Source: Amanita rubescens (Eukaryota; Basidiomycota; Agaricomycetes; Agaricales; Amanitaceae). From it: a stretch of DNA of 64,000 nucleotides. A program made the position numbers and the translations under genes. Below the pieces are notes generated by a model. The model saw only the letters and a list, made by a program, of their open reading frames with translations. It was not told the DNA's origin and made no database searches. The first letter of the stretch is position 1, and each line of letters starts with the position of its first letter. The stretch covers positions 604,201 to 668,200 of the forward strand of contig WION01000015.1 of NCBI GenBank assembly GCA_015039365.1. The letters are read 5' to 3'. Shown piece by piece: positions 39,550 through 50,712 of this stretch.

Positions 39550-42500
39550 TCATGTTGGTCACAGTTGCGGTTGTGGTAAATTAAAGAAATTCTGCCACCA
39601 GGCTGCACAACTTAACTTAACCTAACTTGGAAAGACTACTTCTGTAGCTGAAATCTTGTTTTCCTTCCATCCCATGTAGGTATTAAGTAAGCAGGATGAA
39701 GTGACAATGGCCAGACCATGCTGTGAAAATTGTGGGCTGGGATCCTTGGGATCAAGGTCTTGCAGACTTGTCCCATGGTACTGCTTCTCAGTACTTTACC
39801 CTCCCCCACACTTCCTTGCCATGGAATCCAGGCAGACTCCATGAAGTCCATGTGGATTCCACATGGATTCCAGGTAAAATGTCCCAAAAAGGAAATTTTC
39901 ACTCTGGAATGCATGGAATCCTTGTGGAATGCATGCTTATTCCAGGTTCATTCCTTGTAGAGTCCAGAAAGATGTTTTCAATGATTATCTGCATGGATTC
40001 CATGGATTCCAGACAAAATTACCCAAAAGATAAAGTTTGCACTTGAAATCCAGGTGGACTGCATGGAATCCATGGATTCCAGGCAAAATTATCCATAAGA
40101 AAAAATCCAAAAAATATTGTGACCATGAGTGCATGAGAATTATGATATTATGTTATGCCAAAATGAAGTCAGCGGCATATCTTTTTGCTGTCAACAATCA
40201 ATGACCACTAATGTACAATGCATGTCACTAACTAATATGTAACTACAATTACAAACCATATTTTCTCATTTTGCTCACTGTACCTACTGTGTCAAACTAG
40301 ATTATTGAGTGAGATCTTACAACATAAAATATCATGGTTAGTGTCATGACATTGCTGATTGGTGCAGTTGTGTATTTAGGGTTGTCACTGGGACATGTGA
40401 TATCAATGACCATATGCACACTCACAACAGCCAACAGCCACATTCCAACATCTGGCACCAAAGAAAATGCCACCTATTGCAGCAATCATGGTAACCACCC
40501 ACACCAATCACCTCCCGCAAGTATTGGAAGTGGTAGGGAAGGAAAATGGTGCACCCAATGATTACATGTGTTACAGTGACAATTGAAAGCAATTCATTCA
40601 TTGCAGTTGGGCATGTTATGGATGTTATGGAAGATAAAGGGCTGGCTGATGTGATCCATGTGCCAGTTAGGGTACTTGTGTATGCAAAGGTGATAGTTAG
40701 TAGTTGGTATCAGGTTGCTGGCCGCTGATGAGACTTGCGTCGCTCTGACCGGAGAAACGACCTATTTTTTGCATTCCAAGCAGTTACCGAATGCGGCAAT
40801 CCCGCGCATCCCGCCTAGCGTCGTCCAAGTTCAGCCGTCCACGCACACCTCTCGTTTCGGTAAGGCTCGCTCTCAGACAATGTCAGGATACAGGAGAAGG
40901 TTTGGATAGCCTCGTGCCGTGTTTCAGAAGTTTTCGGTCGATCACCTTCATTTTAGTCTACATTAGGCCATACATTTCTTACTATATATACAACCCCCCC
41001 ATACTTAGGTACAAAAGTGAATTATACCCCCGAGCCTCTCCTAATTGCGAGTGAGAGATCCCTCATACATTCATTCATCACCACTTTGCCCTCGGGCACC
41101 CCACACTAGCGACTAGCAACATTTCGACTTCTCGACATCTTTCATTTGGCCTCGGCATTGCCTTCGACTACTACAGCCCACCTAGGTTACAGGAGAGAGC
41201 ATCACAACTACTAGTGACCCTCGACATCTCGACGTCTCGACGACTTCTCTCGACTTCGGTTTTAGGTCATTTTGGTGTTGGTTTTGTGCTCGGCACCACG
41301 TACTCTGTCCATCCGCCCCCGCGCCAAACGTTCTCCCACGGCCCTTCCCCATTCAGACCGTAGGACGACGCATCACCGCTGGGGTGGTCAAACTGAACAG
41401 CATGCTATGGCAGATGCTAGTAATCAAGAAGTGTCAGCGGTCTGCAGTGTTTTACATTTATTTACAATTCAACTCAGTTTAGGATCATGACTGTTCACAC
41501 CAAGCTTAGTGACTTATTTTGACTTGACAAAGACACTTAGACTTATATAAGACATGACCATTGTCAATGGCCTTATCTTGGACTTGACAAAAATCAGGTA
41601 AAAATCAATGACCTTAATGCACTTAGAGTCTTAGGATGGTCTTAGCCACTTTTATCACTAAGGCAGGAAAGACATTTTAAGTCCCCAAAGTGCATAAGCC
41701 AAACCAGAATTTTCCTGATGCATGATTCTTGCATGATGATTTTTGGGTGATTTCTTTTTAAACTTTTCCAAGTAAAACAGTGTTGGTGTGTAAACATACC
41801 AACAGAACATATTCAGTCATCATGTTGAAATGAGCATGAGCAGTCCAAGTCCATTGCATATTGATAAATATGTGTTCCTTACATTGTCTTTAGATGTGTA
41901 GTACTACAAACAACATTTACCACCATCACAGTTGAAACAAGCAAAACCAACCTAGGTTGTGGCATTACCAATGTCATTGTCTTATAATTTTATTAGGTCA
42001 AGCACCTGGACTCCATGTAGACTCCATGGAATCCACATGCCAGAATCCAAGTAGGCCACATACTTCTGATATTCTGCAGAATTTGCCTGGAATTGGATTC
42101 CATGTGGATTCCAGGTCACACACCTCATGTGGTTGTGTTTCCATAAAAGGTATTTTATTTTATCTTATCTGGCCATCATATTACTTAAGCCACCTACCTA
42201 CCTATGAGAATGTGTGTAATCACTCATCACTATCTACATATATTTATATATCTATCTAATCTTATCATACTCCCCCCACTGTCCCCAAGAAAGGGGGGGT
42301 GGGATGGAATATGCACTAATTGCCCCCTCCTTATATACCTGTGCATCTGTGCACAGACCAACTGGCCATGTCACATGACCTTTCTGATTTTTTCGAAATT
42401 ATTTCCAATTTATTCTTATTTTCTTAGGCCTGAAGTACCTGGATTCCTATGGATTCTGCACAGAATGCATGGAGGGTAAATGTTGAAGTACAGCCAAGAG

Positions 42501-43748
42501 TCAGGCATTGTTCTGAAAACTCTGAGCAACTATGTGGTTTATCTATAGCCACAAAAACGTTATTTTAATTACACAATCATTACATTCTCACTCATTCTTA
42601 TGATGTTCCTGCCCTGAAATTCCTCCAGATTTCTACAGTAAAGAGCTCCTCAACTCCCACACATTCTGCATGGAATCCATATGGACTCCAGGCAGTCCCA
42701 TTCCGCAGAATTTGTCTGGAATCCTTGTGCTTTTTTGGCAGGGGACACTGCCAGTTTTTTACCCACTGGAATGCCTGGAATCCACATGGATTCCATGGAA
42801 ATTCTGTGTGGATGAACGAGTGGGGGAAGTTAAAGAGCTCCCCCTAACTCAGACTCAACCATTACAACTATACCTTGTTACCAGATACAACTTACCCTTA
42901 TTCACTAATATGGTAATGATGTTTCTGCTCCTCTTAGTATATAAGCCCATGTACTTAGTAGTACAGTCAGACCTTAAGTTCGACTTAAGTGTCTATTAAT
43001 GTGATTGTCCTCATACAATCTCAGAGTGTGCTTAAGCCTTATCCTGTCTCATCGTCTATATCATTCTTGAACCAAAGTCAACCCAATACTTGGATCGTTT
43101 CCTCATAGTAGTTGACTTTGTGCTCTGCACACTCAGACATCTCAACTGTGTAGACTTAGACTTGATGTTGATGCTTGATAACATAATGTTGTTAAGTTGA
43201 GACTGAAGAGTTTGTAACACATAACTTAAACACTGCTACTAGTAGAAAACAACAATAACATTATTTGTAAACAGAATTATATTTCCACTGCATTCAAAAT
43301 TTCAAATTGCAGCCAAAAAAAGATCAAAGGTGGCCTTGGACGCGCCATGCAAAGTGGTGGCCCACATCAGCCAAGTGCCAATGTAGTCTGAAATATAGAT
43401 AATCACTGCTTTCAAGGCAGTTCCTGACCATAGACTTGTAACATCAGTGTTACATCTAAAAATGTATGATAAGTAGGATGTCACAGAGTTCATCCACAGC
43501 TCAAGCTTTTTCAGATTTAATGAAACAGAAACTGGATCCGATCATCCACATGGCTTTTGTCAAAGGTTGGCCTGGGAAAGTGTGCTTTATAACTTAACAC
43601 CATATTTGTTGTCATGACATGTTTTGTACACAGTTTTCTAAGTTTCTTGTTGTGAAAACCATCTTTTGTCAAGCCTCTATCACAACTATGTATGTTGGAA
43701 CGGCATAAAATATCATTGAGAGATACAAAGAGAAGAAAAGAGAGGGAG
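39550..43748. other. Long non-coding stretch with GGAATCC palindromes
   Basis: No ORF here is convincing. GGAATCC/GGATTCC motifs, often arranged as palindromes such as GGAATCCATGGATTCC, cluster at 39797-40085, 42005-42120, 42440-42480 and 42665-42805. Around 40980 a TATATATACAACCCCCC stretch followed by a CT-rich, TCGAC-rich segment (41000-41260) looks like an old LTR but no partner copy was found. 43395-43530 is the dispersed repeat shared with 35340. Confidence 0.4.
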
Positions 43749-45391
43749 CATCAGGTTTTCGGCATGTTCCACTCTGGCCGCTCTGGCCGCTCTCGGCGCT
43801 TTCCAGAGCAGCCAGAGCGGTCAGAGCACCTCGCCACTTTTTTAGGCGAGGTACATCGCTCTGAGAGTGGATTTGACTGCTCTGAAAGTACTTTGACTGC
43901 TCTGAGAGTGGGTTTTCAAACTCTATTAAGCGTTCACGAAAAGATGCGACACAAATTTTATTTATTTCTATTTCAAGTACGGAATACAGGCGTTCTGCGA
44001 GACTGATAGCTAGCACTGTAATGAGGTGAGCGAGTGAAAGCGAGCGATGCCACGAATGTGGGTATAGTACTGGAATCATTGAGAGCGTGCGATTGTGATG
44101 GTATGAGAGCGTTGCTGGCATCGAGAGCGTGGAACAACGAATTGGATGTGAACACTGGACTAAGAAAAACGTCGATTAGAATACTGTGCTGTGAAAGAGC
44201 GCAGAGGAGTCGATACTAGACCTTCAATTGATCGCATCGCAGTCTCTATTTGCCTTGCCGAACAGTGTTGATAGGAACGCGCTGTAGGAATAGTTAAAAG
44301 GTGCATATAGTTCGGTAGAGACCCGCCTACCTGCAATTCCAATGATATAATCTAGAGAGCTACATGCAGGTTAGCGTTGATATACGCCGGGCCGTTCTGG
44401 AATAGCAATCACTTACGCGCTAGGTATATTCTTTTCGGCCTGTGACTTTGATCCAGTTGTGGCTCGTTGGGGACAGCGGCCATGGCAGAGGGTCGTATGG
44501 CGGGGGAAGGATGAGGGAGGGAGGAAAGAATGGACAGTCGCTTGACGCTTGGTGACGTCAAAACTGTCTTTTTATTTGCTTGTATTTGCATGCATCCATT
44601 AGAAATGCGACAAGTCTGCCGCCTCCCGCAATGCATCATGGCGGCTAAATCAGAACATATCAGGGGCAGTATAGGTGAGTAATAGTCTCTCACATTCGTA
44701 CTTCAGCTGATTTTCGGACGCAGAACTGAATCCTGACTCGCATCTTTCGTCACCTCCCAATGCCGTGATAGCACCTAGCAAGCTCGATGGTGAGTAGGAC
44801 CTGCATATATGCGCGATAAAAACTTACCAATAGCACGAAAGAAGACTCACGGGCCACCAATGACTCAGATCTTTTATGGATGAATATGGTCAGTAACATC
44901 ATAACACGAGCATATTTTAACATTCTTAGCAATTGCTCACTTTCAAGAACGACTCGGGGTTAGATCTTAGGAGCCTGGCGATGGCGATTGATATTGAGGG
45001 ACAGCGAAAAGCTTCCCGGTGTGATGGCCTTGATGATCACTTGCATGGTGAGCGCTGGACCTGGTTCAGGCGGTGGTGGTTTGGTGGGTGAGATCTGGGG
45101 GGAGCGCTGAGTACTTGATGTGGGTGGCGGGCATCAGCGATCGTCGCGGTTGGCTACATTGGGTAAGGGAGAAGCGAGGTTGAGGAACGCTGTCAGCCTG
45201 TAATGAGCGTGAGCAGAAAAATGTAAAAGCTGCGAAAGAACTCACCGTCAAAGTAAAAGTGGGCAGAGCAGTGTGACTCAGAGCGAGAGCGGTGAGAGCG
45301 ATTGGGGCCAGAGTGAGAGTGGTGAGAGCAATTGAGAGCAGTGTTTGGCAAAGTGGGAGTGGCCAAAGCGGAAAATACTGAAAACCTGATG
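43749..45391. mobile_element. TIR element of the CATCAGG family, inserted in an F-box-like gene
   Basis: Ends CATCAGGTTTTCGGCATGTTCC (cited in part) at 43749 and its diverged inverse ending CCTGATG at 45391. Subterminal regions hold repeated GCTCTGAGAG / CTCTGGCCGCTC motifs at both ends. Near 43830 lies a hairpin with 7-bp CCTCGCC / GGCGAGG arms. The interior has no transposase. Shares the CATCAGG start and the motif-crowded ends with 17020-20291. Target duplication not clear: AG on the left, CT on the right. Confidence 0.6.
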
Positions 45392-45871
45392 CTTCTTGCG
45401 GCGACGCCCTCGGAGCGCCTTGAGCGTTGGGATCGACTGTCTTCCATTCGTAGTTCCTTCGGTAAAAAAATTCCTCCAACAACATGGAGGATTTGCGAGG
45501 AACAATGATGGTGAGTGAATTGAAAGACCATGTACGCCCTGCTACTTCGTCTACCATCATCGCCAAGGCAAAGTCGCCAGTGATCACGGCGTCCGATATA
45601 TCCAACAAGCTGCAAAACAACTCAAAGGAATCATCTAACGAAGTGTCAATAACGAGAGAAAGTGCATAAAATAATACTAGTCACCAGATTTCAGCGTGTT
45701 CGCAAGCACCCTTGATAAATACAACTTGAATTTGCTCTTCAGGTACTGTTGAACACTGCGTCGATTAGATCTGGATGTCATCTGAAGAGACCAGAGGTCT
45801 CGTATCGGCAAGAACGACAATATGTGGTATCGCACTTCATCGATAGGGCAGAGGGTCGATAACGATGGCAT
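45392..45871 (-). pseudogene. F-box-like gene, truncated by TIR element
   Basis: Exon 1 (45871..45685) gives MPSLSTLCPIDEV followed by HILSFLPIRDLWSLQMTSR, an F-box-like helix pair. A 50-nt intron (45684..45635, GTGACT donor, TTGACAC branch, TTAG) joins in frame to exon 2 (45634..45392): DDSFELFCSLLDISDAVITGDFALAMM, then LTIIVPRKSSMLLEEFF. I know the second block from Agaricomycete proteins where it follows an F-box-like start. Coding similarity stops exactly at the TIR end at 45391. The rest of the gene was not found beyond the element. Confidence 0.5.
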
Positions 45872-47110
45872 GATGCTCCTAGCGAGTCGAAGGTTGGCAG
45901 CGGGGCGTAGTAGTAGGGACGATTGAAGGATGCATAAAACACTGTCTATAAATTATCGGACGGTGGAGACCAACACTAATTCGGATAAATTTCGAACAGC
46001 TAGCATTCGCGAACAACCGCAGGGAGGTGTAACTATAGAATAATACGTTAGGATAAAGTATTGCCAAATTCAAAATTCTACATACTGCACCACAAATGAA
46101 GCGCGGAAATCGATTGGTACTTCGATGGTTGTAAATCTTGCTTCGAACATCTTGCCGCCTTAAATGATCGCAAAATGGCCGTCTTGGTCGCTGAAACACG
46201 AGAAGCACTTTTGCCCTAAAGCCGCGCTTATTTGATTGGCGCTTCTACTTGAAACACCTGAGGCAACCCGAACGCTGCTGACCATCATCATCCCAGTGCC
46301 CCGCCACCGACAATGCAAACCCCACTCCCCCCCTCTCCTACTTGAAGCCGATGAGCTTCTACCTGGCACTACTATGACGGGCTTGACCCATCATTACCAA
46401 CTACCTCCCCACCACCACTGTCGATGCGTTTGCCGAAGCAGATGCAATATCAGCGAATTCAACGCAATCGCATTTGTTGACAGTATGGGCTTCGTATTCG
46501 GCCTAGGAGTGGCGAGGTGTGTTGGCGTATAGTTCCGCCATTCGATGGTATTTGACCTGCAATTGTGACAGGCTCGAGAAAGAGAGGGTTTTTCGGTGAT
46601 GGTGACATGGACTCAGGAGGACTCCGTCCACGTCGGGGATGTCCGGGAAAACAGTGATGTCGAAGAGCGATTGTTGAGGAGGATGGCAGCTCGTGATTGA
46701 ACTGCCAGTGGAATAGGGGGTGCGATCTGCTTCCAGTTGGGTGCGAGAAACGGGCGTTGCCATGTCTTGGGTGACGACGAAAGGGGTGTTTAAGGAGACC
46801 AGTACATCATAAGCACGCACAAAAGCGGCCGAAGCGACCAAAAGGAGCAAAGAGCACGGGTGGCATGCATGCAAAAGCCAACCCAAAGCAATTATTAAGC
46901 AGCGTAAAAGTAATATACCGGACACCAAAAGTAAAAAAGAGTAACAGCCGGTACCATAATATCCGGGAAATAAGCCACAAACCAAGTGCGGGTTGAACGC
47001 ATCTTGAGGTCCGGAAAGCAGATATATACATGCTGACTCATGTTGAGATGAGCCACACCAGTATTGAAGCTATTAGCCACTGGGGAGATTTCGGCATACT
47101 ATCAGGTCTG
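45872..47110. other. Spacer without supported gene
   Basis: Short overlapping ORFs on both strands, none with splice-linked partners or recognised motifs. It should contain the promoter of the minus-strand F-box-like gene. Confidence 0.35.
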
Positions 47111-47132
47111 TGCTTCCCACAAGGTTATATAC

Positions 47133-47790
47133 TCACCGCATTTCACTCTTCGAGTTGTCGTGCTTGGCGGCCGGATTTCTTGCGTGGGCATGGGCGCCGA
47201 TCAACGCCTTCGGCATCGTCAGTGGCCCCGCTAGCCTGATCTTGAGCTTGAGTAGCACGTGGGTGCCGATCAAAGAAGTCGTCGTTGTCCACATCATCGG
47301 TGGCCCCGCCAGCCAATGGGCGCCGATCAAAATAGCCGGTAGCTTTGCTACCAGTTGAGCTCTCGCCTGCCGAGCAGTAGCCTTAGCGAGTGGGCGCCGA
47401 TCCAAGTTGTCGGTATTGTCGGTAGCCGCGCCTGCCTGAACTCGAGCCCGGGGACTACTAGTGTCAGAATCGCAAGCGTCGACATCTGCCTGATACTCAG
47501 CATCGCCAACATGACGCCCAGAAGTTTCCAGGTCTTCGTCATCATTCCACATCTCGCTATCAACTTGGAAGAAGGGGTTTCTCCTGCACAGCAAATCAGT
47601 AAGGTTAAATGTCTCTTGGAGGATCTCCAGAATCCGCTGGTCACTGAGGGCCTTGATGGATTGCATATACTGCTCAGCAGCGGTATTCCAAAGCTCCCAG
47701 GAGAAATCGGTGGCATACCCCGAGTTTTTCTTAGTTTCAGGGTTCTTGGCTTTAGAACGACTAGTCGTCGGACACCACGGGAGTCAACCT
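47133..47790 (-). CDS. Hypothetical protein with tandem DRRP repeats, frame disturbed
   Basis: An open minus frame from about 47790 reads ...NPETKKNSGYATDFSWELWN, QYMQSIKALSDQRILEILQETF and then an acidic Ser/Asp linker. From 47440 down, DNA units of 65-70 bases (GGGCGCCGATC, GCCGGTAGC) repeat four times and encode GATDxxDNxDRRPLA-type repeats. The annotated stop frame loses the repeat phase after the second unit: in the neighbouring frame the repeats continue as DRHPRATQAQDQASGATDD and DRRPCPRKKSGRQ. So a small indel has probably shifted the frame. No family recognised. Confidence 0.35.
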
Positions 47791-48140
47791 TCTGCCCGAC
47801 CATCTTCTCTTTGAACAACTTGACGGCGCGCTCGACCTGCAGGTTTTGATCATGTAAATGGTGTTCAAGTGAGATGAATTTAGACGCTTCATTCTCATCA
47901 ATCTAAAAGCGATCCCTCACTGTTCTAACTGTCAATAATGACCTGCGGGCAGCCATCCCCAAGCGCTGTCCAAATGGGGTAGGAACCAGACCCTTGCTAT
48001 ACACACGCGCTTGGAAACTCGCTTGGGTGGCTCAACCCTTATGTCGACTAAAAGGGGTAAAGAGGATTGCCAGCAAGGAGGAGGCAACCAGATTTTCATC
48101 TTACAAGGAGACAGACGGAGTAGAGGGGAAGCTTTTAAGG

Positions 48141-48152
48141 TTAGGGTTAGGG
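48141..48152 (+). repeat. Two TTAGGG units
   Basis: TTAGGGTTAGGG on the + strand, isolated. Could be chance or a healed break. Confidence 0.4.
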
Positions 48153-48284
48153 CAAAGGGTAAGACATGTATGACATGTAGCCAATGATGAACAATAAAAA
48201 CCAGGGTGGGTGGGCGGTTGAGTGGAAGCGGACAGGTGAAGTTAATTAGCATATTGACAATATCGAGGCTTGAGAAGGTACCCC

Positions 48285-48783
48285 ACAAAGGTCATCGTGG
48301 ATGACGCCTTCGGTGTGGATGTAGTGGATTCCTTGAGCGACTTCCATTAGCTTTCGTAAAGAGAAGAGTCAACAACCGAAACTAGTGGTAGGATGAGGAA
48401 CGTACACATTTTTTAATATCAAACAAGGATGGTGCTTGTTTCTTCCGCCATTGTGGTAGCGTACTGTTCGTCGTATACGGCGAGACGAGGAAGATGTGAC
48501 CCGCTGCTTCAATTTTGTAAATCCCCAAATATTGTAACATGAATTTGTGATGAAGACATCGCCACATCAACGCTTCACGACAGAAATCCTGATTTGGATA
48601 TATGTACCGAAATGAAAGACGGAATGGAAAGAGGTTGATGAGGTAACGTACGACATTTTAGAGAGTTTTGTATAGCAATTTTAGTGCAGCACCTTTTCCT
48701 TAGTGTTCGCCTTTGAACACGACTTTGAACACGAGCTCGAATCCACCCCCACCAATGAGATCGTACCGGTATGCTTCCAGGCC
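48285..48783 (-). pseudogene. Protein kinase fragment (Agaricomycete Ser/Thr kinase)
   Basis: Minus-strand exons spell LEAYRYDLIGGGGF...VFKVVFKGE (Gly-rich loop), AALKLLYK (VAIK-like Lys), CREALMWRCLHHKFMLQYLGI, LVSPYTTNSTLPQWRKKQ and EVAQGIHYIHTEGVIHDDL, the helix E to catalytic HxDL region. An intron GTACGT...GAAAG separates the last two. It stops at HDDL: no DFG or C-lobe follows, and TAA interrupts the N-lobe after YKTL. This is the kinase type that often follows the MLKL-like domain seen at 30880-31866. It would phosphorylate proteins if whole; this fragment is dead. Confidence 0.65.
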
Positions 48784-48980
48784 GGTGGTCATGTGAAGCG
48801 AGACTTGCGCTTTCAAGTCCGTTTATCGCTCAGGGCTTCCCATGGGTGACGGCTACAAGAGCTGTGCGCCATTCGCGCAGGTGGAAAAGGACGAGAGCGG
48901 TACGGAGGCGAGGTAAGTTCCTCGTTTGTTTCTCTCCCAAATGACAGGTTTCATGGGGCGTAAGGCTCCTTTCTTCTCCC
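48784..48980 (+). repeat. Remnant similar to the outer LTR element interior
   Basis: GGTGGTCATGTGA...GACTTGCGC...AAGTCYGTTTATCGC matches 16412-16455, and GAGGTAAGTTCCTC matches the intron-like start at 25213, so both halves flanking the copia insertion have a homologue here in the right order. Joined to the kinase fragment at 48783. Confidence 0.5.
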
Positions 48981-49187
48981 TGCGACCATAACCTTAGGCC
49001 ACTTGGATGGCCATCCCACCTCCCCCCGACTGACGCTCCTTGGTCCCTTCGCCCGCATCGTCATCACCATTAAGCTTACCCCCTTGGCCCCCAGTTCCTT
49101 ATCCATGCGATCTGGTACGTCCATCTCATCACTGGGTTTATTCAGGGCTCATATTAGTCTCATGTATGCGCGGTGTAGACCTCTTAC

Positions 49188-49448
49188 CGGGGTTTGGGGA
49201 TTGTTGGTAGTGTTGTTAGGTGGGGACGTCGACTTGGTATCCGATACACTTGCACCGTTGTTAGGGGAGGAGCTTGTACTGCTATTGGTACCTGAGGCAT
49301 TGTTGTCGTTGTTAGATTTACGCCCAGTCCCAGAGTCGCCATCACCGTCGGTAAGAGAGTCGTCGTTGTCGTTGGGGGCGCGTCCGGTGCCAGGGTCCTC
49401 GTCGCCGTTAACGGGAGAGTCGTTGTCACCGTTGGCAGAGTTGCCCAT
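49188..49448 (-). CDS. Possible Asp/Asn/Ser-rich exon
   Basis: From MGNSANGDND at 49448 the minus frame encodes a D/N/S/G/T-rich disordered segment with two GTGR copies, ending at a GTAAGAGG donor (49187). A CTAAT branch and ACCAG acceptor lie about 70 bases on, followed by a short open piece. Composition alone cannot prove coding; the opposite strand is open too (49003-49554) but reads as Leu-rich antisense. Confidence 0.25.
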
Positions 49449-49554
49449 GTCACAACTTCGAATTCACCGTCGACCAAGGTTAAGGTCCATAGCATCCAAT
49501 TGGAGAGGCGAGACCAAATTATGGAGGTGGGGATGCAGGGATGTGAGACGATAA

Positions 49555-50712
49555 TGAGCGTAGAAGGCAGGGTGGGTATATGCGTGAAATCGATGTAGAT
49601 TTTTCTGTCACGGGATCCGGAACAGCTCTCGTCCCCCTCGTTGCCGTTCCATTCGTATATTCTTGGAGGACGACGTCAACAGCAAGCAAGTGCGTCGTCG
49701 ACTCCACAATCTCATACACATTCTCGCGGAGCCGTGCCAGCGAAGCATGAGGGAATAGCGGGGAAGGGGATGGTGGGGGATGTCTTGAAGGCATTGAATG
49801 CAGTAAACAAGGTCTTCGTGTAGTAAGTCTATGACGAGAGCGTTAATTCTTCTTGTAATTAGGCAAAGAGGTCATGAAATCCAGACATACAATCTCTGTA
49901 CGGCTCAGCCACCATCCTCTATCCTGCTCTCACGAAGTGCCCATGACATGACCTTCGAGATTTGTGCCTCGTACGACTTTTAGTTCCGCGATGGACGGGC
50001 GATGGACGGGTCGTGGGCGTCAGGTTGATGTATATATTCCTTCTACGTGTTTTAACGCTCAGATGTATTTGAAGGAAGGGATCGTTCATGAGAATAGCTT
50101 TCACTTGAGTAGACCCTTGCTTGTCTTCCTTAGTTCGGACCTGCGGCGGGTGGGGCGCGAAAAGAGCCGCTGCAATGCAACCGAGGAGCTCTAATGGCGC
50201 TGGAGTCGGTCACGTCCTTGAGGCGGCAGGAAAGAGAAGGGAGACCGTGGCACGGAGGGGATAGATCGGACGTTGGATGCAACGAGTGGTGGAAAGCCAT
50301 GGTGGACTGGAGAAACGCTGCAGCAGCCTGTGGGGCGTTGACGTACACCAATTCTTCGTTCCTAGCCATCAAAATGGGCATCTCCTGAATCCTGTTTGCT
50401 AGTAGCTCGACATCTCTTTGATAAGCAAGTTTGCATTGGATGCGCGAAGTCGAGTGAACATGATGTGTATATCTAACTTCTGAGAAGCCAGGTACTATCG
50501 TTCTTTTCGATCATTTGCGAATCGTTCCCGATACGAACGGCCTGTCACCTGTGACTCACTCGCGTCCTGCCTTCAATCCGTCATAAGTGATAACTCAATT
50601 CTTGAAACGCCGTGTGTGAGTGGCAAAATTATCCTCCATCACTGGCATTGAAGTTTATTCAAGATCCACCAAGATTAAAAGTGAACAATCCGAGTCACGC
50701 AGCGTGTTTTCC
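49555..50712. other. Spacer and probable promoter of the OrsD-like gene
   Basis: No supported gene; short ORFs are unconvincing. The last few hundred bases should hold the promoter of the gene starting at 50713. Confidence 0.35.

Noticed and set aside
40726..40765. CTGATGAGAC...GAGAAACG resembling a hammerhead
   Set aside because: The segment between CTGATGA and GAAA does not form stem II and no stem I pairing was found.
43747..45393. 2-bp target duplication for the second CATCAGG element
   Set aside because: Flanks are AG and CT, so the TT-style duplication of the first element could not be confirmed.
49003..49554. 183-codon plus ORF
   Set aside because: Leu/Ser-rich translation is the antisense of a D/N/S/G-rich minus frame that ends at a good donor.
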